Positions 7,947 through 16,711 of a DNA stretch of 49,047 nucleotides are shown here, in pieces (the first letter of the stretch is position 1; the number at the start of each line of letters is the position of its first letter). The DNA lies in the NCBI GenBank assembly GCA_020831765.1, contig JAFIFY010000127.1, positions 1 to 49,047 on the forward strand, read 5' to 3'. The position numbers were made by a program, and so were the translations under genes. This stretch comes from Phycisphaeraceae bacterium. GTDB taxonomy: Bacteria > Planctomycetota > Phycisphaerae > Phycisphaerales > Phycisphaeraceae. The notes under the pieces are model-generated. The model was not told the DNA's origin. It ran no database searches and saw only the letters and a program-made list of their open reading frames with translations.

Positions 7947-9374
7947 TCACGGGAAGATGCCCAGGTTCTCGTAGGTCAGCGCGATCTTGTCGATGGCCAG
8001 GGCAAATGCGCTGGTGCGCAGGTCCGGCAGCGAGTCGGCGACCATTCGCTCATGGATCTCGCGGAAAGCAATGGCCATCGTGTCCTGAAGCGCCGAGAGC
8101 ACCAGCTCCCGTTCGGTGGGCCCATCCATGGCCGTCTTTCGACGCAGTTCAATATCCTCCCGACCGGCCAGGTCCTCCATGGCATCATAAAGCCGGCGGT
8201 GGGCGGTCTGCTGATATCGTCGCGTCATGCGTTCAAAGCTGACGTGATTCAGATTCTTGAGCCATTCGAAGTAAGAGACGGTAACGCCGCCGGCGTTGAG
8301 ATAGATGTCCGGAATGATCATGATGCCGCGTTTGAGCAGGATTCGCTCGGCCTGGGGCGTGACCGGGCCGTTGGCCGCCTCGGCGATGATCCTGGCCTGA
8401 ATGCTCGGGGCGTTGGCCTCGGTGATCTGGCCTTGCAGCGCTGCGGGGATGAGCACATCACAGGGCAGCTCCAGCGCCTTGGCGGTATCGGTGATGTCAT
8501 GCACGCCGCGCATGCCCAGAATCGAGCCGGTCGCCCGGCGGTGGTCCAGCACCTTGCGCACATCCAGACCATCAGGATGGTGGACCGCGCCTTCAAACTC
8601 GGCCAGCGCGACGATCCGGCCACCGGCCTCGGACAGCGCCTGGGCCGCCGGCACACCCACATTGCCCAGACCCTGCACGATGAAGCTCTTGTCCTTGACG
8701 CCCGGCTCCAGGCCCAGCGCGGCCATATGGTCCTCAACACTCAGCGCCTCGACAATGCCGTGAAAAACGCCCAGGCCCGTGGCTTCACGCCGGCCGGGAA
8801 TCCCGCCAAGCACCAACGGCTTGCCCGTGGTGCACGCCAATGCGTTGAGGTCATCGTGACGCAATGACTGGTAGGTATCAGCGATCCAGGCCATCTCGCG
8901 TTCACCCGTGCCGTAATCCGGCGCTGGCACATCCAGCGACGGGCCGAGAAAGCCCTTGCGCAACAGCTCGGTGGCATAACGCCGGGTAATGCGTTCCAGC
9001 TCGCCCAACGAGTGCGCACGCGGGTCCACCTTCACGCCGCCTTTGCCCCCGCCAAACGGAATGCCCATCAGGGCGCACTTGAAGGTCATCAGCGCCGCCA
9101 GCGCCATGACCGTATCCTGATCGACCAGCGGGCTGAACCGCAGGCCACCCTTGACCGGCAGACGATGCTGGCTGTGCTGGGCTCGATAAGCCTCCATCAC
9201 CATGATGCGGCCGTTATCCAGCCGAACCGGAAACCGCGTCCGAAAGACGGCGTTGCAGTACTTGATCTGATCGAGCAAGCCCTGTTCGTGGCGGGTGTAC
9301 CGCGCAGCATGATCGAAATAACCCAGCACGCCCTCGAACATGCTCGTACGCGAAAGATTGGATTCAGGCGCCAA
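7947..9374 (-). CDS. gdhA: Glu/Leu/Phe/Val dehydrogenase (glutamate dehydrogenase)
   Basis: A 475-residue cytoplasmic enzyme that interconverts glutamate and 2-oxoglutarate with ammonia using NAD(P). Family motifs in order are LPVKGGLRFSP, KCALMGIPFGGGKGGV (catalytic lysine loop), DVPAPDYGTGEREMAW (catalytic Asp), the Rossmann GQGLGNVG-like segment FIVQGLGNVGVPAAQ, AEAANGPVTP and LNAGGVTVSYFEW. The length is somewhat above the usual 410-450 residues, with the extra in a C-terminal extension. The start is a TTG at 9374 supported by AAGGAG 8 nt upstream on the minus strand; the next ATG (MFEGVLGYF) would remove 11 residues. It is a single gene, divergent from the dynamin-like GTPase and convergent with the PilZ gene. 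Strict substrate choice within the family is not proven by sequence. Confidence 0.93.
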   Translation of the reverse strand: MAPESNLSRTSMFEGVLGYFDHAARYTRHEQGLLDQIKYCNAVFRTRFPVRLDNGRIMVMEAYRAQHSQHRLPVKGGLRFSPLVDQDTVMALAALMTFKCALMGIPFGGGKGGVKVDPRAHSLGELERITRRYATELLRKGFLGPSLDVPAPDYGTGEREMAWIADTYQSLRHDDLNALACTTGKPLVLGGIPGRREATGLGVFHGIVEALSVEDHMAALGLEPGVKDKSFIVQGLGNVGVPAAQALSEAGGRIVALAEFEGAVHHPDGLDVRKVLDHRRATGSILGMRGVHDITDTAKALELPCDVLIPAALQGQITEANAPSIQARIIAEAANGPVTPQAERILLKRGIMIIPDIYLNAGGVTVSYFEWLKNLNHVSFERMTRRYQQTAHRRLYDAMEDLAGREDIELRRKTAMDGPTERELVLSALQDTMAIAFREIHERMVADSLPDLRTSAFALAIDKIALTYENLGIFP

Positions 9375-9561
9375 ACCCTATGCTCCTTGGCCAATTGCCC
9401 GCATCGGACGCAACGGTCCATCACCACGCGCCCGCCGATCAATCCCCCGGAAGTCGCGACCGTTGATCGACCGCATCGCGAAACATCTTAGCCGGATCGC
9501 CCGGGGCAACACTCGAAGCGCTGCGTTACCGGCAATTTACGGAAATTCGAGCAACAGGGGG

Positions 9562-9589
9562 TTGGCCCGGGGCGTTTTGGCGGTACAAT
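9562..9589 (+). promoter_or_regulatory. Sigma-70-type promoter before the dynamin-like gene
   Basis: TTGGCC (9562-9567) and TACAAT (9584-9589) are separated by 16 nt, a good match to -35/-10 elements. The transcript would have a leader of about 65 nt ending in the GGAGG ribosome site of the gene that starts at 9660. Confidence 0.5.
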
Positions 9590-9659
9590 AACCACAACGA
9601 TTTGCCGGCCTCACTCATGGATGAGTGGACCCTTTCACCCCTGGCATGGAGGCTGCCCA

Positions 9660-11954
9660 ATGAGCCGATCGATCCTTTCCCCCGTTCCCAGATCATCACG
9701 CAACGGAACCATGTCCTTGGAACCCACCACCGGGACCGCTTCTGATAACGACCCGCCCGCCGCCGGCCGCCAGGATGAAGCCGGGCACGAGACGGCGGAC
9801 ACGGTCCGAGATTCGGCCTACGACCTCCATCATCTGGAAGGTATCGAGGTCCAGCCGGCCCAAGGTTCTGACGGCGGCGATTTGACTTCACCTTCGGAAT
9901 CGCCGGTCCGCACGCGTTTGCGGGAGTTCAGCGAGGCGTTCCAAGCCTTTGCCGCGCCCCTGTTGCCGGCACTGGAGGACTTCGCGGCGAAACTGGCCGC
10001 CACGCCGCTGCCCGAGAACATCCGCGGCTTGTTGGCTCCGGTACGCGACCTGGTCCACCAGTTCCACCAACTCGTACAAAAGATCGCTCAGCAGCAGGCC
10101 TATGTCCTGATCTTCGGCCCGCTCAAGAGCGGCAAATCCACGTTCATGAACGCCATGTGCGGCACTTATGTCAGCGAAGTGACCGCCCTGCCGGCCTACC
10201 CCTGCATGGTTCATGTCGCCCACGCCGATGAATCGGGCATCACCTTGAGGCAGTACGACGATCAGTCCATCACGGTCAATGATGCCGCCGTACTGGGCGA
10301 GCGGATCGAAGAAGCCCACAAGGAACTGGTCGCCACGATGCGTCGGCTTGAAGCCGATGGCCAGACTTTCGACCCGGCGGCGCATCTTCCGACGGCCATC
10401 CATCGCATTGATGTCAATCTTCCCAACCATGCCCTGGCCGAATCCGGCGCGGTGCTCGTGGATACGCCGGGCCTCTACAGCCGCATGCGGTTCGGCTACG
10501 ACCGCATGACCCGTGACTTCCGGAACGCGGCTGCTTCGGCGATCTTCATCGTCAAGACCGACAATCTCTTCCTCGAACAGGTCTTTGAAGAGTTCAGCCA
10601 GCTTCTGGAGCTTTTCAGCCGCATCTTCCTGGTCATCAACGTCGATTCCTCGAAACGGGACCTGGCGCCCGATGGAACGCTGCGGCCCAGTCTCGAACAC
10701 ACCGATCCGGAACGGATCGTCCAGGCATTCCGCGATCTGTCGATGAGCGCGCCGCTCAAGGCCGCCGCCGATGAGCAACGCCTGAAGCTTTACCCGGTCG
10801 ATCTGCTCAGTGCCGCCAGTCAACGGCTTCGCCATGCGTCCGGGGCCGGGGCCGCGGACGCGGACGCGGCCGATGCGCAGGACGGCCAGAATTCGGGCCA
10901 GGCCGGCGACGATTTTGGCCGACTGCTCGACGATCTGACCGACTATCTCAACAGCAACGAATACCTTCGCGAGTTCCTGCGCGATTCAGTTCAGCGGGCG
11001 GCTTCCCTTCTGGATGAGTGCGGCCGCATGGGTGAAGCGATCGGGGCTCGCGAGGAACTGATGCGCCGGCGTCACGAGCTTAAAGAACGCCACGACCGCC
11101 TGTGCCGGCAGCGCGAAGCGGTGGGCCAACTGCGAAAGGTGAACTGGGCCACGGAATGCAAATCAGCCCTGGACGCGGTCGCGGCGACCTTCGATGAATA
11201 TGGCCTGGAGGTTCGGGCGAACCTCGAACACTTCGCCCACAGCCGCATCGATTCGTGGTTCCGCGGTGATGAACCGCTGGATTCGCTGGCCAATTCGATC
11301 CAGGCAGAACTGGCCCGCGCCGGCAAGGGCTTTATCGATCTTTACCGCGAAGATGGCCATCGAAGGCTGACCCAGGAAGCCCGTGGGCTTGCCCTGTCCA
11401 GCCCCGTGACCCAGGCGATTTCCACCGTCGGGCTCAACTGGCCGCAGGCAGCGCGGCAGGTCTTCAGCCGATTGGCGATCGATCAATCCATGCCAGTGCC
11501 CGAAGCCTCGCTGGCCACCGAGCGGATTCCCATTCGCAAGAGTCTGCTCGACTGGCTGCTCTTCCGCGGCCGGACCAGGATTCGCCGCAAACTGTTCGGC
11601 GACACCGACCAGCCCAGTCGGCCCATCCCAGCGCCCATCAAGAATCGCAAGCTGAGCGGGGCGGGGAAAAAGGCCATCGAAGCGCAGGCGTCCGAGGCGA
11701 TCGAACAGTTGATCCAGCAGGGCGCTTCGGCCTTTCCCGACAGCCTCGGACATGCTTTTATCTCCGGCATCGAGGGATGGATGAAAACGGAGCTGGAACG
11801 CGAAGATCGCGATATCCAGGCGAAGCTGGAGGCCCTCAAGCCGGAAATCGAAGCCGCCGAAGCCTTGGAACAATCATGGACCACACTGGATGAGCAACTG
11901 CAATCCGCGGACTCATCCCTGGAACAGGTCCGAGACCGCTTCGCCCGCCAGTAA
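9660..11954 (+). CDS. Dynamin-like large GTPase
   Basis: A 764-residue protein. A polar, probably disordered N-terminal tail (about 1-75) precedes a helical segment, then a dynamin-type GTPase domain. The P-loop is FGPLKSGKSTFMN (about 150-162), switch II is LVDTPGLYSRM (about 264-274), and the G4 position reads INVDSSKRD instead of TKxD. The rest is long helical sequence with strong coiled-coil stretches (EELMRRRHELKERHDRL and the last 70 residues) and basic patches, as in membrane-remodelling bacterial dynamin-like proteins. A Gly/Ala/Asp-rich linker (about 395-420) splits the GTPase domain from the helical part. Start: ATG 9660 follows a GGAGG 7 nt upstream; an in-frame ATG at 9621 has none. 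It stands alone rather than in the tandem pairs common for such proteins. Its role, perhaps membrane fusion, repair or vesiculation, is unproven. Confidence 0.8.
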   Translation: MSRSILSPVPRSSRNGTMSLEPTTGTASDNDPPAAGRQDEAGHETADTVRDSAYDLHHLEGIEVQPAQGSDGGDLTSPSESPVRTRLREFSEAFQAFAAPLLPALEDFAAKLAATPLPENIRGLLAPVRDLVHQFHQLVQKIAQQQAYVLIFGPLKSGKSTFMNAMCGTYVSEVTALPAYPCMVHVAHADESGITLRQYDDQSITVNDAAVLGERIEEAHKELVATMRRLEADGQTFDPAAHLPTAIHRIDVNLPNHALAESGAVLVDTPGLYSRMRFGYDRMTRDFRNAAASAIFIVKTDNLFLEQVFEEFSQLLELFSRIFLVINVDSSKRDLAPDGTLRPSLEHTDPERIVQAFRDLSMSAPLKAAADEQRLKLYPVDLLSAASQRLRHASGAGAADADAADAQDGQNSGQAGDDFGRLLDDLTDYLNSNEYLREFLRDSVQRAASLLDECGRMGEAIGAREELMRRRHELKERHDRLCRQREAVGQLRKVNWATECKSALDAVAATFDEYGLEVRANLEHFAHSRIDSWFRGDEPLDSLANSIQAELARAGKGFIDLYREDGHRRLTQEARGLALSSPVTQAISTVGLNWPQAARQVFSRLAIDQSMPVPEASLATERIPIRKSLLDWLLFRGRTRIRRKLFGDTDQPSRPIPAPIKNRKLSGAGKKAIEAQASEAIEQLIQQGASAFPDSLGHAFISGIEGWMKTELEREDRDIQAKLEALKPEIEAAEALEQSWTTLDEQLQSADSSLEQVRDRFARQ

Positions 11955-12047
11955 GCCATCAGGATGGATGCACCAATGTCGTCAACGCGGGCGACTTCAA
12001 GATGATCAGGTGCCGCACCCGATCAAGACCGGCGGCAGTCCGCCCGG

Positions 12048-12527
12048 TCAGGCGCGTGATGGCTGGCCGGTGCGGCTGTCGTGTTCCTTGATGATTCGGT
12101 AGAGGTCAGCGGCGCTGGCCGCTTTCTTGACCCGGTTTCGCAGGTCCGGGTCGGTGAGCATGCGGCTGATCGTGGCCAGCGCCTGAATGTGCGGGCCGGT
12201 CTGATCGAGGGGCGAGGCGAGGATGAAGATCAGTTCGACGGGCTGCCCATCGATGGCACCAAAGTCGATCGGCGGCGAACAGGCACCGACCGCCATCACC
12301 AGTCGATCACAGCCTTCCACCTTGCCGTGCGGGATGGCGATGCCGTGTCCGATGCCCGTGGTTCGCGTCTGTTCGCGACGCCAGACCGCATCCTTGAATC
12401 CGGCCGGATCGCGCAGGTAACCGCCAGCGCCCAGCAGATCAGCCAACTCGTGGATCGCCGACTGTTTGTCGCGCGCTTCCAGCGGCACCTTGATGCAATC
12501 GGCATGAAGAATCTCGGTCAGCAGCAT
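12048..12527 (-). CDS. PTS EIIA type-2 domain protein (PtsN-like)
   Basis: A 159-residue cytoplasmic protein consisting of one PTS EIIA type-2 (mannitol/fructose/nitrogen) domain. The phospho-accepting histidine is in TTGIGHGIAIPHGK (His67, with the second conserved His61). LIFILASPLDQTGPHIQALATISRML is the conserved helix-strand region of the family, with the pfam-typical H-x-x-x-L. It accepts phosphate from HPr or NPr and probably acts as a regulator, since no EIIB/EIIC permease gene is nearby. It lies 215 bases downstream of the C4 zinc-ribbon gene on the same strand. There is no clear ribosome site before the ATG. Single-domain EIIA proteins of this size are usually regulatory. Confidence 0.88.
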   Translation of the reverse strand: MLLTEILHADCIKVPLEARDKQSAIHELADLLGAGGYLRDPAGFKDAVWRREQTRTTGIGHGIAIPHGKVEGCDRLVMAVGACSPPIDFGAIDGQPVELIFILASPLDQTGPHIQALATISRMLTDPDLRNRVKKAASAADLYRIIKEHDSRTGQPSRA

Positions 12528-12742
12528 GGCTCGGGCCTGGAGGAACGGATGTTAAGGTGAATCGCGGCCGCTTGCCGCCAATGAATGCCTGTAAGAATAT
12601 CGGCCTGTCGCATCGATCGCAACCAATCCTTTACCCTCGCCGGGGATGTACCCCAAAAAACCAGCGTTCCTGGGCTCATCCAGGCGACCGACCGCCTTCA
12701 CCATGGTCCGGATCGTTGACCCGGCCCGGGGATGCGCGGCCG

Positions 12743-13504
12743 TCACGCGCTGGAAGCCGATTTCTCATGGCCGCTGGCCGCCGATTCGTGATAGAGCAGC
12801 CGCCCGCAGCTTGGACAGCTCACCACCTGCTCAGCGCCGGAAAACAGCACGCTGACCCGCTCCAGCGGAACCTGCATGAAGCAGCCGTTGCAACTGTATT
12901 CCCGTCGCCGCTTGTTGACTTCCTCGATCGAGGCCATCGCCTCGCCATCGTAAGCGTCCGAAAGCCGCTGAAACGTCTTGAGCAACTCCGGCGGAATCTG
13001 CCCACCCGCTTCATCACGCTGCTCCCGAAGCTCGCTGAGCCGCTGGCCAACCTCGGCCCGGGCCGCCTCGGTATCGCGCTCGGCCGCATCCACCAGCGTT
13101 CGCTGATCGGCGATCCGGCCTTCGATCTCCGCGATCGAATCGTTGAACTCCTCGGCACGGGTCATGAACTCCAGCGCCTGCTCCTCGATCTTGCCGCGAC
13201 TGTTCTTGAGCGTGCTGACCTCAACCAGAAGCGCTGAATATTCCCGGTTATTCTTGACACTGTTCATCTGCTCCCGAAGCTTGTTTTCCTTGGCCGCGAT
13301 CTCCTGAGCTTCGACCTCGGCCGCGGATGCCTTGACCCGCGATTCCTTCTGCTGGTGCAGCAGGCTTTCCTTCTGCCGGTTGTACTCCTCCCAACGCTGG
13401 GTCACCGCCTTCTGTCGCCGCATTGCCTGGTCAAGCCGGGATTCCAGGCCCCGCACCTGCTTGTCCAGCAGAAAAAGCTTCATCAGTCGCTCATGGATCG
13501 TCAT
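12743..13504 (-). CDS. C4-type zinc-ribbon coiled-coil protein
   Basis: A 253-residue protein. An almost uninterrupted coiled coil (about residues 10-185) is followed by a zinc ribbon with two pairs of cysteines, CNGC and, after 25 residues, CPSCGR. This is the layout of the zf-RING_7/DUF164 family, found in many bacteria and proposed to bind nucleic acid or act in cell-cycle or stress control; its biochemical role is not established. KNNREYSALLVEV in the middle is a conserved family signature (vk.nrEyqAl..Ei). Start: ATG 13504 has GGAG 6 nt upstream; a TTG five codons earlier is less likely. The PTS EIIA gene lies downstream on the same strand. Confidence 0.88.
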   Translation of the reverse strand: MTIHERLMKLFLLDKQVRGLESRLDQAMRRQKAVTQRWEEYNRQKESLLHQQKESRVKASAAEVEAQEIAAKENKLREQMNSVKNNREYSALLVEVSTLKNSRGKIEEQALEFMTRAEEFNDSIAEIEGRIADQRTLVDAAERDTEAARAEVGQRLSELREQRDEAGGQIPPELLKTFQRLSDAYDGEAMASIEEVNKRRREYSCNGCFMQVPLERVSVLFSGAEQVVSCPSCGRLLYHESAASGHEKSASSA

Positions 13505-13795
13505 CGGGCACTCCAGCAACTCGGGATCGGACTGCCATCATATCGGAAAATGATAGGGCCGCCGCAGACCACCTTCACAAGCCCGAACCCCGGGGCACAT
13601 CCCCGTCCGAGCCCCCGATCCGGCCTCATGCGCAAGTCTGCGGCCCGCACCGATCGATCAAAAGATGCGCTTGTATTGCTTAAGGATTGGCAAGACCCAT
13701 GCCGTCGGGCATACCCGCCCCGCACGTTGATGGGATGGCCACCGCTGGATGTCGAATCCGTCGCCACGCGATCTGGCCTCGCTGCGGCAGACCAA

Positions 13796-14236
13796 TCAGA
13801 CCCTGCCGTGAAGGTACTCGTTCAGATACTGGATCGTCACTTCCTGCGTGCCGGAGAGATACGCATTCACATCACCGATCGAGATCATGCCCACAAGCTG
13901 CCCATCTTCGCCCACCACCGGCAGATGGCGAATGCGATTGTTTTTCATCAGCGTCCGGATATCCTCCAATTCCATGCTCGGGTTGCAGCAGATGACCTGA
14001 GCCGTCATGACCTCCTCGACCAGGCTCGTGGCCGGGTCGCGCTGCTGGGCCACCACGCGCTGAAGCACATCCCGCTCGGTGAAGATGCCCGCGATGCCGT
14101 CCTGATCATCGACCACCACCAGTGCGCCGATCTTGCGGCTGTTCATCAGACGGGTCGCGGCCAGAACGGTGGCCCCATGATTGATGGTGTGGACGGTGGC
14201 ACCCTTCTGCTTGAGAATCTCGCTGGCTTTGGCCAT
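13796..14236 (-). CDS. CBS-domain pair protein
   Basis: A 146-residue soluble protein made of two CBS domains in tandem (about 10-65 and 75-135). Typical motifs are AATRLMNSRKIGALVVVDDQDGIAG with FTERDVLQRVV for the first, and VEEVMTAQVICCNPSMELEDI with NRIRHLPVVGEDGQLVGMISIGDV for the second. Such stand-alone pairs bind adenine nucleotides and are thought to sense energy status; the partner is unknown. Ribosome site AAGGAG lies 7 nt before the ATG. It is a monocistronic-looking gene between the zinc-ribbon and trmD genes. Confidence 0.92.
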   Translation of the reverse strand: MAKASEILKQKGATVHTINHGATVLAATRLMNSRKIGALVVVDDQDGIAGIFTERDVLQRVVAQQRDPATSLVEEVMTAQVICCNPSMELEDIRTLMKNNRIRHLPVVGEDGQLVGMISIGDVNAYLSGTQEVTIQYLNEYLHGRV

Positions 14237-14429
14237 GGGGCAACTCCTTATTCATCGAAGAACACGATGCGTTTTTGAACCATGATCGGTTCGATAGAAG
14301 CAACGATCATTCCCCGGGAGCGACCGCCAACGGAATTAGACCCGATCAGAATACTTTTTTCAAGGGAACCGCGCGAATTACGCGCCACATCGGCCAAAAC
14401 CGGCGGGGAAGTGTCGCCAAACCTCTGCC

Positions 14430-15194
14430 CTACGAGTGTTTTCGGCTCGCGCCATCGGGACCTTCGGGCTCGTTGAGAAGGTCCGGACGACGGTTCCGGG
14501 TGCGATGGACACTTTCGGCCCGTCGCCAGGCTTCGATCTGGGCATGGTGGCCACCCAGCAGCACATCCGGCACGGCGCGGCCATCCCAGACCGCCGGCCG
14601 CGTGTAGTGCGGATAGTCGAGCAGCCCGCCCAACGCCTCGGAAAAGCTCTCATGCAGCGGCGACTCATCATCGCCCAACGCCCCCGGCAAAAGCCGCACC
14701 ACGCCATCGATCAGCACCATCGCCGGCAGCTCGCCTCCCGTAAGCACATAGTCGCCCACGCTGATCTCGGTGATCGGCTCCAACCGATCGAGCACGCGCT
14801 GGTCGAACCCCTCATAGTGCCCGGCAAGAATCAACAGCCGATCCTCCCCGGCCAGTTCGGCCAGCAGCTTCTGATCCAACCGTCGCCCCTGCGGGCTCAT
14901 CAGAATGCGATGCGCCGGCCGATGCGGCTCCTGTTCCTGAACGCGCTTGACCGCATCCCAGACCGGCTGGCACTGAATGACCATGCCCGGGCCGCCGCCA
15001 TAGGGCGGCCGATCGACCTTCTGGTGACGATCGGTGGTGAAGTCGCGAATGTTGTGGACGTGGTAAGCAACCACCGGCTGGCGGACAACCTGCCCGGCAT
15101 CGTCCAGCTTCACCTCGGCCGCGCGCTTGAGAATGCTCGAGCCCAGGACGCCGGCGAACATCTCCGGAAACAGCGTCAGCACATCAATTCGCAT
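14430..15194 (-). CDS. trmD: TrmD, tRNA (guanine-N1-)-methyltransferase
   Basis: A 254-residue SPOUT (trefoil-knot) methyltransferase that makes m1G37 in tRNAs using S-adenosylmethionine. Seen are MRIDVLTLFPEMF at the N-terminus, PYGGGPGMV, ILAGHYEGFDQRV and EISVGDYVLTGGELPAM (knot and SAM site), then LLDYPHYTRP, where E. coli has LLECPHYTRP. Start: ATG 15194 is preceded by a strong GGAGGTGA site 7 nt upstream; the frame is open further upstream without support. It follows rpsP in the usual order, but rimM, normally between them, is absent and a terminator-like hairpin separates the two genes. rplS, usually next, is not seen downstream. Confidence 0.96.
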   Translation of the reverse strand: MRIDVLTLFPEMFAGVLGSSILKRAAEVKLDDAGQVVRQPVVAYHVHNIRDFTTDRHQKVDRPPYGGGPGMVIQCQPVWDAVKRVQEQEPHRPAHRILMSPQGRRLDQKLLAELAGEDRLLILAGHYEGFDQRVLDRLEPITEISVGDYVLTGGELPAMVLIDGVVRLLPGALGDDESPLHESFSEALGGLLDYPHYTRPAVWDGRAVPDVLLGGHHAQIEAWRRAESVHRTRNRRPDLLNEPEGPDGASRKHS

Positions 15195-15290
15195 GGGAAG
15201 TTCACCTCCACGTGCAGCAGAAACCCATTCCGGAAACCCACCCGAAGCGCACATTCCGGAATTCTCGCCACGACTCGGACACCCCTGTCG

Positions 15291-15323
15291 GGAAACGAAA
15301 ACACCTCGGCGGGAACCGAGGTG
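15291..15323 (-). terminator. Rho-independent terminator between rpsP and trmD
   Basis: On the minus strand a perfect 8-bp stem, CACCTCGG / CCGAGGTG (15316-15323 and 15302-15309) with a 6-nt loop, is followed by the T-rich run TTTTCGTTTCC. It lies about 125 bases after the rpsP stop and 97 before the trmD start. It would end or attenuate rpsP transcription before trmD. Confidence 0.7.
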
Positions 15324-15449
15324 CGATCCTTGAGCATCCTGATACGGCAACCTTGGCCGAGCCCTTGAAGCGCGATTCGGCCCGGATCGGACAGCGTCAT
15401 CGCCCACATCCGACCCAACCGCCGCGCCGGGCGGCCCCCCTGGCGTGCC

Positions 15450-15728
15450 TTATGCCGAGGTGGCCGGTTCGCTGGCCGTGGCGGGGGTGATGCCCGCCTT
15501 GCGGATCAGGTCGCGAACCGTCTGGCTGGGCTGCGCGCCCTTGCTGAGCCAATAGTTCACCCGCTCGGCGTTGAGCTGCAGCGCCTTCTCCGGCGCTGCT
15601 TCGATCGGGTCGTAAAAGCCCAGTTCCTCGATGGCCCGACCATCCCGGGGCGCTCGCTTATCGATCGCGCACACCCGGTAAAAGGGCCGATTCCGCCGTC
15701 CCATTCGCTTAAGCCTGAGTCGAACCAC
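15450..15728 (-). CDS. rpsP: 30S ribosomal protein S16
   Basis: A 92-residue small-subunit protein. VVRLRLKRMGRRNRPFYRV, DKRAPRDGRAIEELGFYDP and LNAERVNYWLSKGAQPSQTV are canonical S16 blocks. Start: a GTG at 15728 is preferred over the ATG at 15743, because GGAGAA lies 7 nt before the GTG and inside the first codons of the longer frame, and because S16 proteins begin exactly at M-V-x-(I/L)-R-L. The tail ends with a short Ala/Thr/Ser-rich extension. rpsP precedes trmD, as in most bacteria, without rimM in between. Confidence 0.95.
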   Translation of the reverse strand: MVRLRLKRMGRRNRPFYRVCAIDKRAPRDGRAIEELGFYDPIEAAPEKALQLNAERVNYWLSKGAQPSQTVRDLIRKAGITPATASEPATSA

Positions 15729-16111
15729 GTTCCAGTTCTCCATTCACAAGCCAAACCGCGACAGTCAGTTATCAAACCAACGGCAAACCCTGCGGCTTGA
15801 CATCGCCCGCGATCTGAACCATTACCGACCCGGTCACCCGACCGAGCCGAGCCAAGCAGTGTAACCCACCCCCCGCCGAGGTTCAAGTGGGATTCAAGGC
15901 GATTCACGCACGGAGGGCAACGTCATGCGTTGCGGCGACCTCCACTCGAGGGGTAGCCCCAGCCCCGGCAACATTCTAAGATGTCCCGGGCGGAAGACGG
16001 CCGTCGATCCGGCTGCCGAGCCGGTCATCAAGCGCTTGCCCTGTCCTGTGGCCACGGTTCCGGCCGCTTGCCGACGATGCGGGCCGCGCCGACTGAAGCA
16101 CCACCGGATGG

Positions 16112-16399
16112 ATGAAACCCAACATGACCCCAGCCAAATCCCCCACAGACCGCGCGACTTCGACGCCAAGCCCGCTCAAGGGGCAGGTTTCGGACATTCT
16201 CAATCGGATTCGCCCGGCCATCCAGGCTGATGGTGGCGATGTCGAGTTGATCGATGTGACCGAGGCGGGCGTGGTGCAGGTCAAGCTGCACGGCAACTGC
16301 ATCGGTTGCCCTTCCAGCTCGATGACCCTGCACATGGGCATCGAGAAGACGCTGGTGGAGAAACTTCCGGAAGTGACGGGCCTGGAGGTTGTGTCCTGA
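16112..16399 (+). CDS. NFU-domain iron-sulfur cluster protein
   Basis: A 95-residue protein made of a polar N-terminal tail and a NifU C-terminal (NFU) domain. It holds IRPAIQADGGDVELIDV and the cluster-binding CxxC in GNCIGCPSSSMTL. NFU proteins assemble and pass on [4Fe-4S] clusters, usually as dimers bridged by the CxxC pairs. ATG 16112 follows a GGATGG; a second ATG at 16124 would shorten the tail by four residues. No other iron-sulfur assembly gene is in the window. Confidence 0.92.
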   Translation: MKPNMTPAKSPTDRATSTPSPLKGQVSDILNRIRPAIQADGGDVELIDVTEAGVVQVKLHGNCIGCPSSSMTLHMGIEKTLVEKLPEVTGLEVVS

Positions 16400-16711
16400 T
16401 GCGGTCCGGGGCTCGGCAAAGCCGGTTCGTGGCCGACCCCTCAGGATCGCCGGGCGGCCTTGGTCACGGGGGCGAACCGGGGGTGCCCGCCTTGACGGCG
16501 AACCGGGCCAATCGCCGCGCCATCTTGAGCCGAGACGATAAGTTGACGACGAACCGAGGCGAATATCTGGCTTTATATCCAGCCTTGGTGTAGATTAAGC
16601 GCTCTCCGCTCCAGCGGAGTCGGCCGAGAACGGAATCGATACGAGCGTGTCCGTCGCGACGAACCCAGCCCCCGGAGGTCTGTCGCCCATGCTCGAGCAG
16701 GAGCAAAATCC
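16400..16711 (+). promoter_or_regulatory. csrA leader region with hairpin and GGA motifs
   Basis: About 310 bases without a supported gene. Near the end is an inverted repeat, CTCCGCT-CC-AGCGGAG (16604-16619), and three GGA-containing sites (AGCGGAG, CCCGGAGG and the ribosome site CAGGAGC) precede csrA. CsrA binds A(N)GGA sites, so the leader could be self-regulated. A TTGACG lies at about 16542, but no -10 at proper distance is convincing. Confidence 0.35.

Noticed and set aside
12528-13795. Possible RNase P RNA next to the zinc-ribbon gene, where it occurs in some bacteria
   Set aside because: No GAGGAAAGTCC-type or ACAGAA-type conserved elements were found in the gaps on either strand.
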